From Pseudonocardia petroleophila (lineage in GTDB: Bacteria > Actinomycetota > Actinomycetes > Mycobacteriales > Pseudonocardiaceae), in assembly GCF_014235185.1 (NCBI RefSeq), contig NZ_CP060131.1, positions 1,867,501-1,931,500 of the forward strand: DNA of 64,000 nt. Reading direction: 5' to 3'. This document shows positions 1 to 7,980 of this stretch, piece by piece. The translations under genes were made by a program, and so were the position numbers. The notes under the pieces were generated by a model that was given only the letters and a program-made list of their open reading frames with translations, was not told where the DNA came from and ran no database searches. Within the stretch, counting starts at the first letter, position 1, and each line of letters starts with the position of its first letter.

Positions 1-1661
1 TAGGGGTTGAGGATGCCCGGGTCGGCGCGCAGCAGGTTGATGTGCCGGGAGAAGGGGGCGAGCTCGGGCAGCCGCGTCAGCTCGGCGAGCGGGCCCGACG
101 GGTCGAGCACGGTCCAGCGCGCCCCGGAGCGCAGCGTCTTGTAGACGATCAGACCGGTGAGGAACGACTTGCCCGACCCCAGCCCGCCGACGACGGCGGT
201 GAGGCCGGACGCCCGCCGCACCTCCTGCGCGAGCCACGGGTCCCAGGCCACGGGCCGCCGGGTGGCGGTGCAGGTCTCGCCGATCATGATGCCGCGCCGG
301 TCGCCGACCGAGGCCGTGGCCGCGGGGACGGCGGCGGCCGCCCAGGTGACCGAGCCCCGGCGCCGGTAGGCGGTGGACGCCAGCGGCTCGCCCGGGATGA
401 ACTCGCGTGCGTACTTGTACTGCGCCTCCGGGTGCTCCATCTGCACCTTGGGCCGGTAGACGTCGAGCACCTGCTGCGCGCGGCTGACGGCCTCGGCCTC
501 GTCCTTGCCGGACACCGCGACCCGCCACCAGCCGTAGAGGCGGGTGTTGAGCTGGGTCAGCCCGGTGGTCAGCTCGTCCTCGACCTCCAGCACCCGGTCG
601 GCCTGGCGGGCCAGCGACATCGGGGGGTCGAGGTCGTGGTCGTGGGTGTAGTGCCGGATCTGGCTGCGGACCTTGCCCATCTGGCGCTGCAGCTCGCCTG
701 CGACCTCCTCCGGACGCCGGACGTAGATCCGCGCCGACCACTCCACCGGGAACGGGAGGCGGTCGCTGTGCTGCATCCACGGGTCGTCGATCTCGGGGAT
801 CCGCAGCCCCTCCATCAGCCCGACGGAGAGCACGGCGACGTTGCGCTGCACCGTCTGCGACCGGATCCGCCCGATCACCTTGACGGTCGGCGCGTACGGC
901 TCCTGGTACATGTCGACGCCGTCGGTGAAGCCCGCGAGGTCCTCGGTCTCCCAGCGCGACACCCCGCCCGGCACGACCGACAGCGTCCGCGGCGCGGGCA
1001 GGCCGAGCGCGCAGGAGCGCTGCATGAGCCAGGCGACGTCGTCGGGGCGGGCGGGCACGGCGTCGAGTCCGCTGCCCGCGACCAGCTCGTCGATGTGGGT
1101 GACCTCGGAGTCGAGCGCGGCCAGCTCGGCCCGCACCGCGGCCGGCGCGATCCGCTCCAGCACCGGGGCGGCGGCGTCGACCCAGCGGTCGAGCATCCCG
1201 CGACCGGAGACCTCGATGCCGAGGAAGACCTCCTTGTCGCTCATGCTCAGGCCCATCAGGTGGCGCTGCTCGCCCTCGAGGAACCCGTCCCAGCCCAGTG
1301 CGCCCGCGACGTCGGGCATGCGGCCGAGCGCGTTGTTGTCGAACGACTCCGCCCACATGTGCACCGGGTACGGGCGGGTGGTGACGCGCAGGTGCAGCCA
1401 CCGGCCCTGCAGCTCGCCGAGCTGCGCGGCGATCTGGCGGATCAGCACCTCGCGCTGGGAGTCGCTGCGGAAGCTCCACGCCTGCGCGGCGAGTCGGTAC
1501 CAGGCCATCACCTGGGTGCCGGTGCGCGTCAGGTGGCCGTCGATTGAGCGCAGCGCGATCTCGGGGGTGTAGGTCGGCAGCCCGGACTCCCCGGCCAGGG
1601 ACCGCCCCCGGCGGCGGCGCGGCTTCTCCTCGGCCGCGGCGCCCCGGTCACGCCGTGCCAC
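1..1661 (-). CDS. VirB4/TraC-like type IV secretion ATPase, partial (C-terminus beyond window)
   Basis: The reverse strand stays open from a GTG at 1661 to the left edge, giving at least 553 residues. A Walker A motif GGLGSGKSF lies near residue 493, just before the edge, so the ATPase core lies mostly outside the window. The long N-terminal part resembles the SCO6880-type proteins of actinomycetes, which accompany conjugation-like type IV machinery. The family normally powers substrate or pilin movement at the inner membrane. An AGGAAGGGG-type ribosome-binding site stands before the GTG. The start overlaps the end of the upstream gene by 14 bases, indicating one operon with the two small membrane genes upstream. 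The Walker motif, frame and coupling are seen; the secretion role is inferred. Confidence 0.72.
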   Translation of the reverse strand, partial: MARRDRGAAAEEKPRRRRGRSLAGESGLPTYTPEIALRSIDGHLTRTGTQVMAWYRLAAQAWSFRSDSQREVLIRQIAAQLGELQGRWLHLRVTTRPYPVHMWAESFDNNALGRMPDVAGALGWDGFLEGEQRHLMGLSMSDKEVFLGIEVSGRGMLDRWVDAAAPVLERIAPAAVRAELAALDSEVTHIDELVAGSGLDAVPARPDDVAWLMQRSCALGLPAPRTLSVVPGGVSRWETEDLAGFTDGVDMYQEPYAPTVKVIGRIRSQTVQRNVAVLSVGLMEGLRIPEIDDPWMQHSDRLPFPVEWSARIYVRRPEEVAGELQRQMGKVRSQIRHYTHDHDLDPPMSLARQADRVLEVEDELTTGLTQLNTRLYGWWRVAVSGKDEAEAVSRAQQVLDVYRPKVQMEHPEAQYKYAREFIPGEPLASTAYRRRGSVTWAAAAVPAATASVGDRRGIMIGETCTATRRPVAWDPWLAQEVRRASGLTAVVGGLGSGKSFLTGLIVYKTLRSGARWTVLDPSGPLAELTRLPELAPFSRHINLLRADPGILNP

Positions 1662-2058
1662 GCCGACGCCCCTTCCTCCGTCGGGCGGGTGCGGCGGACG
1701 GGCCGGTGCGGACGTGCCCGGAGCGCACCGCGCCCCCGGCCGTCGCCGTGCTGGCGCGCGGCCCGCGCACCTCGTGGCCGAAGAGGGCGACGACCTGGCC
1801 CAGCGGGCGCTCGTCGTCGATGCGCTGCCCGAGGAACCGGGTGACCACGACGGTGATCACCAGCGCCCAGGCGACGGAGAAGAAGTCGAGCCCGATCCCC
1901 AGGCGCCGCTGGACGAACATCACGAGGATCATCGCGAGCAGGCCGACGCCGTAGGAGACGTAGCGGGCGCGCCAGGGGAAGGTGGCGCGCGGCGGCCCGA
2001 GCCAGACCGAGTCGACCCGGTACACCTCGTCATCGGTGCGGACGAGCACGCCCGTCAC
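1648..2058 (-). CDS. Membrane protein of type IV secretion-like operon (PrgI/SCO6880-partner type)
   Basis: This is a 136-residue protein starting at a GTG that overlaps the TGA of the upstream gene as GTGA. A soluble N-terminus (about 30 residues, VYRVDSVWLGPPRATF) is followed by two hydrophobic helices near residues 35-75, then a basic Arg/Ala-rich tail ending in RRRKGRRRG. Small proteins of this shape sit directly before VirB4-like ATPases in actinomycete conjugation-like clusters and are thought to help anchor the ATPase to the membrane. The overlaps on both sides support translation as one unit with the ATPase. The membrane topology is seen; the partner role is inferred from context. Confidence 0.65.
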   Translation of the reverse strand: MTGVLVRTDDEVYRVDSVWLGPPRATFPWRARYVSYGVGLLAMILVMFVQRRLGIGLDFFSVAWALVITVVVTRFLGQRIDDERPLGQVVALFGHEVRGPRASTATAGGAVRSGHVRTGPSAAPARRRKGRRRGTA

Positions 2059-2315
2059 CCGGTGAGGAGGCTGGCCAGGAAGCTGCCGATCTGCGGTCCG
2101 TTCCCGGACACGGCGATGCCCAGCGCCACCAGACCGATGATCAGGCCGACGCTCCGGCGGGCGACGCCGGCGTTGTCGCCGCGGCCGCCGATCCACAGCA
2201 GGATGACGGCGATCCCCAGGAGGACCAGAGGAACGACGTTCTCCTGGATCCAGGTCTGCAGTCCCCCGGTGCCCACTCCGCCCTGCGCGAGCGCGAACAG
2301 TTCTGGATCGATCAC
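2055..2315 (-). CDS. Small two-helix membrane protein, VirB2/pilin-like
   Basis: This 86-residue protein starts at GTG 2315, eight or so bases after a GGGAGGAG ribosome-binding site. A longer frame exists upstream but has poor coding character. It has two hydrophobic segments (VVPLVLLGIAVILLW near residues 28-42, VGLIIGLVALGIAVS near 56-70) joined by a short glycine- and arginine-containing loop, GGRGDNAGVARR. Size, topology and position at the head of a type IV secretion-like operon resemble VirB2/TrbC pilin subunits, though no cleavable signal is obvious. It is translationally coupled to the next gene by GTGA. It could also be an unrelated small membrane component of the same machine. Confidence 0.6.
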   Translation of the reverse strand: MIDPELFALAQGGVGTGGLQTWIQENVVPLVLLGIAVILLWIGGRGDNAGVARRSVGLIIGLVALGIAVSGNGPQIGSFLASLLTG

Positions 2316-2745
2316 GGCGACTCCTCCCGTTCGTGGGGCGTGCACGTCCCAGTGCGGGCAGGCGGCACCGTCCGGCACAGCCCGGCACCGAGTGAAACAC
2401 GAGTCACCGGACAATCCTAGGGTGCACGCCCGGTTACGGCCCGTCCGGGCGCGGCTGTTCGCAGGCGCACACACGGATCTCACGGCGGGCGACCGGGCCC
2501 GCGGTCGTCACCCGCCGTTCGGCGGTACCCCCGGGTGCGCCACGTCCGGTGCGTGTCGGCGCGTCCGATCCGGCCGGCGGGCCGGTCGTGCGAGCCTTCT
2601 CACCCGTGCCGCCCCCGCGGTGACTGTTACCGGCGGGTAAGTTCATGCGCGGTCCGGACCCCGTCGGAGCAGGTGACGGCGGGTTAGTCTGCTGCGCAAC
2701 GGCCCGCGATCCACCACTCGCGGACCAGTTCTGGGAGGAACACCC
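2316..2745. other. Divergent intergenic region between type IV-like operon and etfD
   Basis: This 430-base stretch has no convincing gene. It separates the minus-strand secretion-like operon from the plus-strand etfD gene and must hold both promoters. The half nearer etfD carries the TTACC inverted repeat listed separately and a weaker related sequence (TGACGGCGGGTTA) near 2674-2686. A ribosome-binding site GGGAGGAA lies just before the etfD GTG. No RNA gene or riboswitch fold was recognised. Confidence 0.6.
2627..2640. promoter_or_regulatory. Operator-like inverted repeat TTACC-GGCG-GGTAA
   Basis: A perfect 5-base inverted repeat with a 4-base spacer lies about 105 bases before the etfD start codon. 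Two close relatives of the same sequence occur in front of the FadE5-like acyl-CoA dehydrogenase gene at 32434-32471. The shared sequence in front of two genes of fatty-acid oxidation suggests the binding site of a common regulator, probably TetR-like. The regulator itself is not identified. Confidence 0.6.
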
Positions 2746-5103
2746 GTGGTTGTGAGACTGATCATCGGCTTGGCGATGACCGTGATCGCGTTGGCGGTCT
2801 CGGGCCGTCGGGCGCTGTGGATCTACAAGCTGATCTCGTCGGGTCAGCCGGCGAACGACCGGACCGACGGGTTGAACCAGCGGATCCGGGCGCAGTTCGT
2901 CGAGGTGTTCGGGCAGCGCAAGCTGTTGAAGTGGTCGGTGCCGGGTCTGGCGCACCTGTTCACCTTCTACGCCTTCGTCATCCTGATCACGGTCTACCTC
3001 GAGGCCTACGGCGCGCTGTTCGTGCCGGACTTCGCGATCCCGCTGATCGGGACCTGGCCGGTGCTGGGGTTCCTGCAGGACACGATCGCGGTGCTGGCGC
3101 TGATCTCGCTGGGCGTGTTCTCGGTGATCCGGGTGCGCAACGCCCCGGAGCGCAAGGCGCGGGAGTCGCGGTTCTACGGCAGCCACACCGGCGGTGCGTG
3201 GCTGATCCTGTTCATGATCTTCAACGTGCTGTGGACGCTGTTCCTCTACCGGGCCGCGGCCTCGGCGCTGGGCTACCTGCCCTACGAGAGCGGTGCGTGG
3301 GCGTCGATCGGGCTGGGGCAGCTGTTCACGGGCCTGTCCGAGCCGGTGCTGGAGGTCGTCGAGAGCGTCGGTCTGCTGCTGCACATCGGCGTGATGCTGG
3401 TCTTCACGGTGATCATCGCCTACAGCAAGCACCTGCACATCTTCACCGCGCCGATCAACGTCTCGGCCAAGCGGTTCCCGAAGGCGCTGGGCCCGCTGCC
3501 GGCGATGGAGTCCAACGGCAAGAAGATCGACTTCGAGGACCCGGGCGAGGACGACGTCTTCGGCCGCGGCCGGATCGAGGACTTCACCTGGAAGGGCATG
3601 CTGGACTTCGCGACCTGCACCGAGTGCGGTCGCTGCCAGTCCCAGTGCCCGGCGTGGAACACCGGCAAGCCGCTGTCGCCGAAGCTGCTGATCATGGACC
3701 TGCGCGACCACATGAACGCGAAGGCGCCGTACATGATCGGTGGCCGGGACATGCCCGAGGAGGGCTCGATCGACTGGGCCGCGGGCCTGGACGCCCACCC
3801 CGGGCACGGCGTGCCGGAGTCGGGGTTCGAGCGGGTCCGCGGGTCCGGGCCGGAGCAGGCGCTGCGCCCGCTGGTCGGCACCGCGGAGCAGGGCGGGGTC
3901 ATCGACCCGGACGTGCTGTGGGCGTGCACGACCTGCGGGGCGTGCGTGGAGCAGTGCCCGGTCGACATCGAGCACGTCGACCACATCGTCGACATGCGCC
4001 GCAACCAGGTGCTGATCGAGTCGGAGTTCCCCTCCGAGCTGGGCACGCTGTTCAAGAACCTGGAGAACAAGGGCAACCCCTGGGGGCAGAACGCCAAGGA
4101 GCGCCTGGACTGGACGAAGAAGCTCGGGTTCACCGTCAACGTGTTCGACGGGGAGCTGGCCCCGGAGACGGAGTACCTGTTCTGGATCGGGTGTGCCGGG
4201 GCGTTCGACGACGGCGCGAAGAAGACCGTGCAGGCCACCGCGGAGCTGCTGCACCGGGCCGGGGTGACCTACACCGTGCTGGGGCCGGAGGAGACCTGCA
4301 CCGGTGACCCGGCGCGGCGCTCGGGCAACGAGTTCCTGTTCCAGATGCTGGCCCAGCAGAACGTCGAGGTCCTCAACGCGGTGTTCGAGGGCCGTGAGGC
4401 GGGCACCCGCAAGATCGTCACCACGTGTCCGCACTGCCTCAACACCCTGGGCCGGGAGTACCCGCAGCTCGACGGGCACTACGAGGTCATCCACCACACC
4501 CAGCTGCTCAACAAGCTCGTCCGCGAGGGCAAGCTCGTGCCGGTCGCCGCCCCGGCCGAGGACGCGCTCGCGCCGGTGACCTACCACGACCCGTGCTACC
4601 TGGGCCGGCACAACGAGGTCTACGAGGAGCCGCGCGAGCTCGTCGGCGCGGTCGCCACGCTGACCGAGATGCCGCGTCACGCCGACCGCTCCATGTGCTG
4701 CGGCGCCGGTGGTGCGCAGATGTGGATGGAGGAGCGGATCGGGCAGCGGGTCAACGTCAACCGCACCGAGGAGGCCATCGCCACCCTGTCCGGCGCGGCG
4801 ACGCCGAGCGAGGCGACGCTGAACGCGGCGGGCGCGAACGGGACGGGCCCGGTCGCCGGGTCCGACGGCGCGGCCGCGGGCGGCACCATCGCGGTGGGCT
4901 GCCCGTTCTGCAAGACGATGCTGTCCGACGGCCTCACCCAGAAGCAGGGCGAGGGCTCCGGCGAGGGCATGCAGGTCCAGGACGTCTCGCAGATGCTGCT
5001 CACCGCGGTCAAGCGAGGCGACGCCTCGTCCAACGGCCACTCCACCGACGGCTCCACGCCGGCGGAGGAGAAGGAGCCCGCGGCGGGCGACTCGCAGAGC
5101 TGA
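2746..5103 (+). CDS. etfD: Membrane Fe-S oxidoreductase, ETF:menaquinone electron-transfer protein (EtfD-like)
   Basis: The protein has 785 residues, from a GTG start seven bases after GGAGG. The N-terminal 240 residues hold about five to six membrane helices. Two 4Fe-4S motifs follow, CTECGRCQSQCP near residue 291 and CTTCGACVEQCP near 393. Two cysteine-rich CCG-type regions come next, the second with CCGAGG near 650. This is the architecture of Rv0338c/EtfD, which takes electrons from the ETF flavoprotein during beta-oxidation and reduces menaquinone in the inner membrane. A low-complexity Ala/Gly insert near residues 680-715 interrupts the last CCG region. The upstream TTACC repeat is shared with the FadE5-like gene, fitting joint control of fatty-acid oxidation. 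In M. tuberculosis this gene is next to iniR; here it lies more than 20 kb away. Confidence 0.88.
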   Translation: MVVRLIIGLAMTVIALAVSGRRALWIYKLISSGQPANDRTDGLNQRIRAQFVEVFGQRKLLKWSVPGLAHLFTFYAFVILITVYLEAYGALFVPDFAIPLIGTWPVLGFLQDTIAVLALISLGVFSVIRVRNAPERKARESRFYGSHTGGAWLILFMIFNVLWTLFLYRAAASALGYLPYESGAWASIGLGQLFTGLSEPVLEVVESVGLLLHIGVMLVFTVIIAYSKHLHIFTAPINVSAKRFPKALGPLPAMESNGKKIDFEDPGEDDVFGRGRIEDFTWKGMLDFATCTECGRCQSQCPAWNTGKPLSPKLLIMDLRDHMNAKAPYMIGGRDMPEEGSIDWAAGLDAHPGHGVPESGFERVRGSGPEQALRPLVGTAEQGGVIDPDVLWACTTCGACVEQCPVDIEHVDHIVDMRRNQVLIESEFPSELGTLFKNLENKGNPWGQNAKERLDWTKKLGFTVNVFDGELAPETEYLFWIGCAGAFDDGAKKTVQATAELLHRAGVTYTVLGPEETCTGDPARRSGNEFLFQMLAQQNVEVLNAVFEGREAGTRKIVTTCPHCLNTLGREYPQLDGHYEVIHHTQLLNKLVREGKLVPVAAPAEDALAPVTYHDPCYLGRHNEVYEEPRELVGAVATLTEMPRHADRSMCCGAGGAQMWMEERIGQRVNVNRTEEAIATLSGAATPSEATLNAAGANGTGPVAGSDGAAAGGTIAVGCPFCKTMLSDGLTQKQGEGSGEGMQVQDVSQMLLTAVKRGDASSNGHSTDGSTPAEEKEPAAGDSQS

Positions 5104-5116
5104 CGATCCCCGCGGA

Positions 5117-5145
5117 CGCCGCCGGCCGTCACCCGGCCGGCGGCG
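5117..5145. terminator. Hairpin between convergent genes
   Basis: An 11-base perfect inverted repeat (CGCCGCCGGCC / GGCCGGCGGCG) with a 7-base loop begins 13 bases after the etfD stop and runs into the last codons of the convergent gene. There is no T-tract, as is common in very G+C-rich genomes. It could stop transcription in both directions. Confidence 0.5.
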
Positions 5146-6049
5146 CTCCGCAGGGGGCGAAGCCGGTGACGACGTAGCTCTGGCCGGTCGGCTCGCGGCC
5201 CACCGTGAGCACCCCGAGCTGCGGGCCGGCGACGCCGTCGTCCCAGGTCAGCTCGCAGGCGTCGACGACGAGGCCGTCACCCTGCTCCTGGGTCGGGGCC
5301 TCGGCGTCGGCGTAGGAGTTCCGGTCGGTGATCCCGGCGGTCACGGTCTGCACCGCCGCGACGCAGTCGGGGGCCCGCACGGACGCGGTGAACGCGGTGC
5401 GGGCGGCCTCGGCGAGCAGGTTGTCGCACACCGCGCCGGGGGCCTCGGGGCGGTCGCCGTAGGCCAGCCGGTTGAGCAGCACCGGGAGCAGCCGCGCCGG
5501 GGCCGGGACGCCCTGCAGGCCCTTGCTCTCCTGCTGCGTCCGGGCCTGCGCCTCCGCGGCCTCCTGGGCGTCCTGCGCGCTGACGAACGCGTACGCCCCT
5601 CCGCTGACGACGCACAGCACCGCCCCCACCGCGGCGAGCCGCCACCGCGGCAGCCGCAGCACCCCCGCGACGAGCACGCCGATGCTCGCGGCCAGCACCC
5701 AGGCCCACGGCGTGGTCGACAGCATCAGCCCGGCGACGACGACGAGCCCGCCGAGCGGCCACACCCAGCGCCCGAGCAGCCGGTCGACCCGCAGCAGGGC
5801 CAGCAGCACCAGCACCGCGACCCCGGCCAGCCACGGCCACGGCGACCACCCGGAGAACGGCGTCAGCAGGACCGCCGTGGCCCCGACGCCCAGCGCCGCC
5901 GTGCCGTGGGGGGTGCGGGTGAGCCGCTTCCACAGGAGCTCGCCGCGCGACGGCGGGGGCGGCGGCGGGACGTCGCCGGTCCACGGGGCGGGCGGAGGGG
6001 AGGGGTTCCACGGGACGGGTGGTCCCCCGGGTGCGCGCGGCTCGTCCAT
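5129..6049 (-). CDS. Proline-rich membrane protein of unknown function
   Basis: This 306-residue protein begins at ATG 6049. The first 40 residues are proline-rich (PPPPPPS run) and cytosolic in appearance. Hydrophobic segments follow near residues 50-150 (about four helices). A soluble C-terminal half of about 150 residues contains a small set of cysteines (VCDN, APDC, VDACELTWDD, APCG) that could form disulfides outside the membrane. No named domain was recognised. It ends convergently with etfD, 25 bases apart, and is the first gene of no obvious operon. It may be a DUF4190-like or envelope sensor protein, but that is a guess. Confidence 0.6.
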   Translation of the reverse strand: MDEPRAPGGPPVPWNPSPPPAPWTGDVPPPPPPSRGELLWKRLTRTPHGTAALGVGATAVLLTPFSGWSPWPWLAGVAVLVLLALLRVDRLLGRWVWPLGGLVVVAGLMLSTTPWAWVLAASIGVLVAGVLRLPRWRLAAVGAVLCVVSGGAYAFVSAQDAQEAAEAQARTQQESKGLQGVPAPARLLPVLLNRLAYGDRPEAPGAVCDNLLAEAARTAFTASVRAPDCVAAVQTVTAGITDRNSYADAEAPTQEQGDGLVVDACELTWDDGVAGPQLGVLTVGREPTGQSYVVTGFAPCGAPPAG

Positions 6050-6078
6050 CGCCCACCGACCCTACGGACGCGCGGCGT

Positions 6079-6690
6079 CTACAACCAGCCGTGGTCGCGG
6101 GCGCGTTCGACCGCCTCCGAGCGGTTGCCCGCCCCGAGCTTGTGCATCGCCGACGACAGGTAGTTGCGCACCGTCCCCGGCGAGAGGTGCACGCGCTCGG
6201 CGATGTCGGCGGCGGTGCCGGAGGGGTCGACGTGCCGCAGGACGTCGAGCTCGCGGTCGGTGAGCGGACAGTCCTCCGTCATCAGCGCGGTCATCGCGAG
6301 GTCCGGGTCGACGTAGCGGCCGCCGCGGTGCACGCGGCGGATGACGTCGGCGAGGACCGTGGCCGGGGCGCTCTTGGTGACGAACCCCGCCGCGCCCGCG
6401 GCGAGCGCCCGGCGCAGCACCCCGGGCCGGGCGTGCCGGGTGAGGATGATGCAGCGGGTGCCGGGCTCGTTCGCCGCGACCCACTGCGCCACCTCGGCCC
6501 CGTCGCGGCCGGGCATCTCGACGTCGAGCACGGCGACGTCGGGGCGGTGGTCCCGGATCGCGACGACGGCCTCGTCACCGGTGCCCGCCTCCCCGACGAT
6601 CTCCAGGTCGGACTCCAGCCCGAGCAGCGCCCCGACCGCGCCGCGCGTCAGCGACTCGTCGTCGGCCAGCACGACGCGGATCGCGCTCAT
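6079..6690 (-). CDS. Two-component response regulator, NarL/DesR family
   Basis: This 203-residue protein has an N-terminal receiver domain (acidic pair ADDES at residues 9-13, phospho-acceptor Asp in AVLDVEMPG near 53, conserved Lys in TKSAP near 103). Its C-terminal LuxR-type helix-turn-helix begins at LTDRELDVLRH and ends LSPGTVRNYLSSAMHKLG. The start ATG overlaps the kinase stop as ATGA, so the two are co-translated. The family binds short palindromes at promoters. A 14-base palindrome in the divergent promoter region and the neighbouring ABC exporter are the likely targets, as in DesKR-type systems that control membrane or drug exporters. Confidence 0.88.
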   Translation of the reverse strand: MSAIRVVLADDESLTRGAVGALLGLESDLEIVGEAGTGDEAVVAIRDHRPDVAVLDVEMPGRDGAEVAQWVAANEPGTRCIILTRHARPGVLRRALAAGAAGFVTKSAPATVLADVIRRVHRGGRYVDPDLAMTALMTEDCPLTDRELDVLRHVDPSGTAADIAERVHLSPGTVRNYLSSAMHKLGAGNRSEAVERARDHGWL

Positions 6691-7865
6691 CGGGCCCCCA
6701 CGGGGACCGAGGCGTCGAGCCGGAACGTGCCCTCGGGGGTGAGCCCGGCGTCGAGGCGGCCCGCGTGCTCGGTGAGGTGGCGCTCCAGGGCGGCGAGCCC
6801 CGTGCCGGGGTCGGTCTCGGCGGCCGGCAGCGCCCCGTCGTTGACGACGACGAGCCGCGCGTCGCCGTCGACCACGTCGATCTCGATCGTGCACCGGCTG
6901 GGCTCCGCGTGGCGCAGCACGTTGGTCATCGCCTCTCTCAGCACCCGGCCCAGCACGGTGCGGGCGGTCGGTCCGACGGTCTCGGGGTCGCCGCGGACGA
7001 CGAGCGCGATGCCGGAGGAGTCGAGCACGGCGCGGGCGCCGACGAGCTCGGTGACCAGGTCGATCGAGCGGGTGTCGCGGACCAGGGCCCGCACCTCCGT
7101 CAGCGACTCCCTGGCCACCCGCTGCACCTCCACCATCTCCGCGCGGGCCCGCTCGTGGTCGGGGTGGCGTGCGGCCAGCTCGCTCTTGAACGCGACGACC
7201 TCGAGCGCGTGCCCGAGGATGTCGTGCAGGTCGTCGGCCAGGCGCAGCCGCTCGCGGGCCGTCGCGAGCTCGGCGGCGGTGCGCCGTGCCCCGTCGATGT
7301 CGATGACCGCCTTGAGCCACCACAGCCGCTCGACGTCGAGGATCCACATGCCGCCGACGTAGGTGACCGCGACGGCCACCGTGATGCCGCGGAAGGCCTG
7401 CGAGGCGGGATCCGTCGGGTAGATCAGGCCGGTCACGTACCAGCCGAGGACGCCGGTGAGGGCGGTGGCCGCCACCACCCAGACGACGGTGGCCCGGGCC
7501 CGGAGGCCGCCGACGACGTCGCCGAGCAGCACGCCGCCCAGCAGCGCCCACGTGAAGCCGAGCGCGCCGCTGCCCATCCCGACGACGGTGACGGCGAGCC
7601 CGACCACCGACGCGGAGATCGTGAACCACGGTGCGGCCGGCCGGCCGAGCGACCGCATGAGCTCGCGGATGCGCCACAGGTGCAGCCCGAACCCGACGAC
7701 GTAGAGCACGACCATGATCGCGGCGAACCCGGGCCGCAGGCCGCCGAGGAACAGCGGGATCGGCACCAGCAGCAGGTAGAGCAGGGTGCTGACCAGGCCG
7801 ATGCGCCCGAACCGGCGGGCCGTGCGCACACGGCGCTCCTCGAACCCGGGCGGCGAGCTGTCCAC
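6687..7865 (-). CDS. Sensor histidine kinase, DesK-like (HisKA_3)
   Basis: The protein has 392 residues from GTG 7865. The reading frame extends further upstream, but that part overlaps the divergent promoter and is not protein-like. Five or six membrane helices occupy residues 20-170. The phospho-acceptor motif LADDLHDILGHALEVV sits near residue 209, and an HATPase_c domain contains LREAMTNVLRHAE and a GTGLAALERHL G-box-like stretch. No extracellular sensor domain is visible, so it probably senses the membrane itself, as DesK does. It overlaps the regulator gene by four bases and is divergent from an ABC exporter operon 115 bases away. Confidence 0.88.
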   Translation of the reverse strand: MDSSPPGFEERRVRTARRFGRIGLVSTLLYLLLVPIPLFLGGLRPGFAAIMVVLYVVGFGLHLWRIRELMRSLGRPAAPWFTISASVVGLAVTVVGMGSGALGFTWALLGGVLLGDVVGGLRARATVVWVVAATALTGVLGWYVTGLIYPTDPASQAFRGITVAVAVTYVGGMWILDVERLWWLKAVIDIDGARRTAAELATARERLRLADDLHDILGHALEVVAFKSELAARHPDHERARAEMVEVQRVARESLTEVRALVRDTRSIDLVTELVGARAVLDSSGIALVVRGDPETVGPTARTVLGRVLREAMTNVLRHAEPSRCTIEIDVVDGDARLVVVNDGALPAAETDPGTGLAALERHLTEHAGRLDAGLTPEGTFRLDASVPVGAR

Positions 7866-7907
7866 GCGGCCACCGTAGCCGAGCGGCCGCCGGCACCGGC
7901 GAGGTCG

Positions 7908-7921
7908 ATGACAGCTGTCAT
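7908..7921. promoter_or_regulatory. 14-base palindrome in divergent promoter, probable response-regulator site
   Basis: The sequence ATGACAGCTGTCAT is a perfect palindrome lying midway between the kinase gene and the ABC exporter gene. TGACA/TGTCA half-sites of this type are typical for NarL/LiaR/DesR-family regulators. A second dyad, GGGAC-N7-GTCCC, lies near 7940-7956. It is the obvious candidate for binding by the adjacent regulator, controlling the exporter and possibly its own operon. Confidence 0.6.
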
Positions 7922-7980
7922 GCCCGGTGGTGACCGTCGGGACTACTGCGGTCCCACCCGCGCCCGGCACCCTCGTCGCC

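Noticed and set aside
42..1547. Long plus-strand open frame opposite the type IV ATPase
   Set aside because: It is rich in Arg/Ala/His/Gly without domains, and the opposite strand gives a clear Walker A protein in a continuous frame. It is a composition artefact of high G+C.
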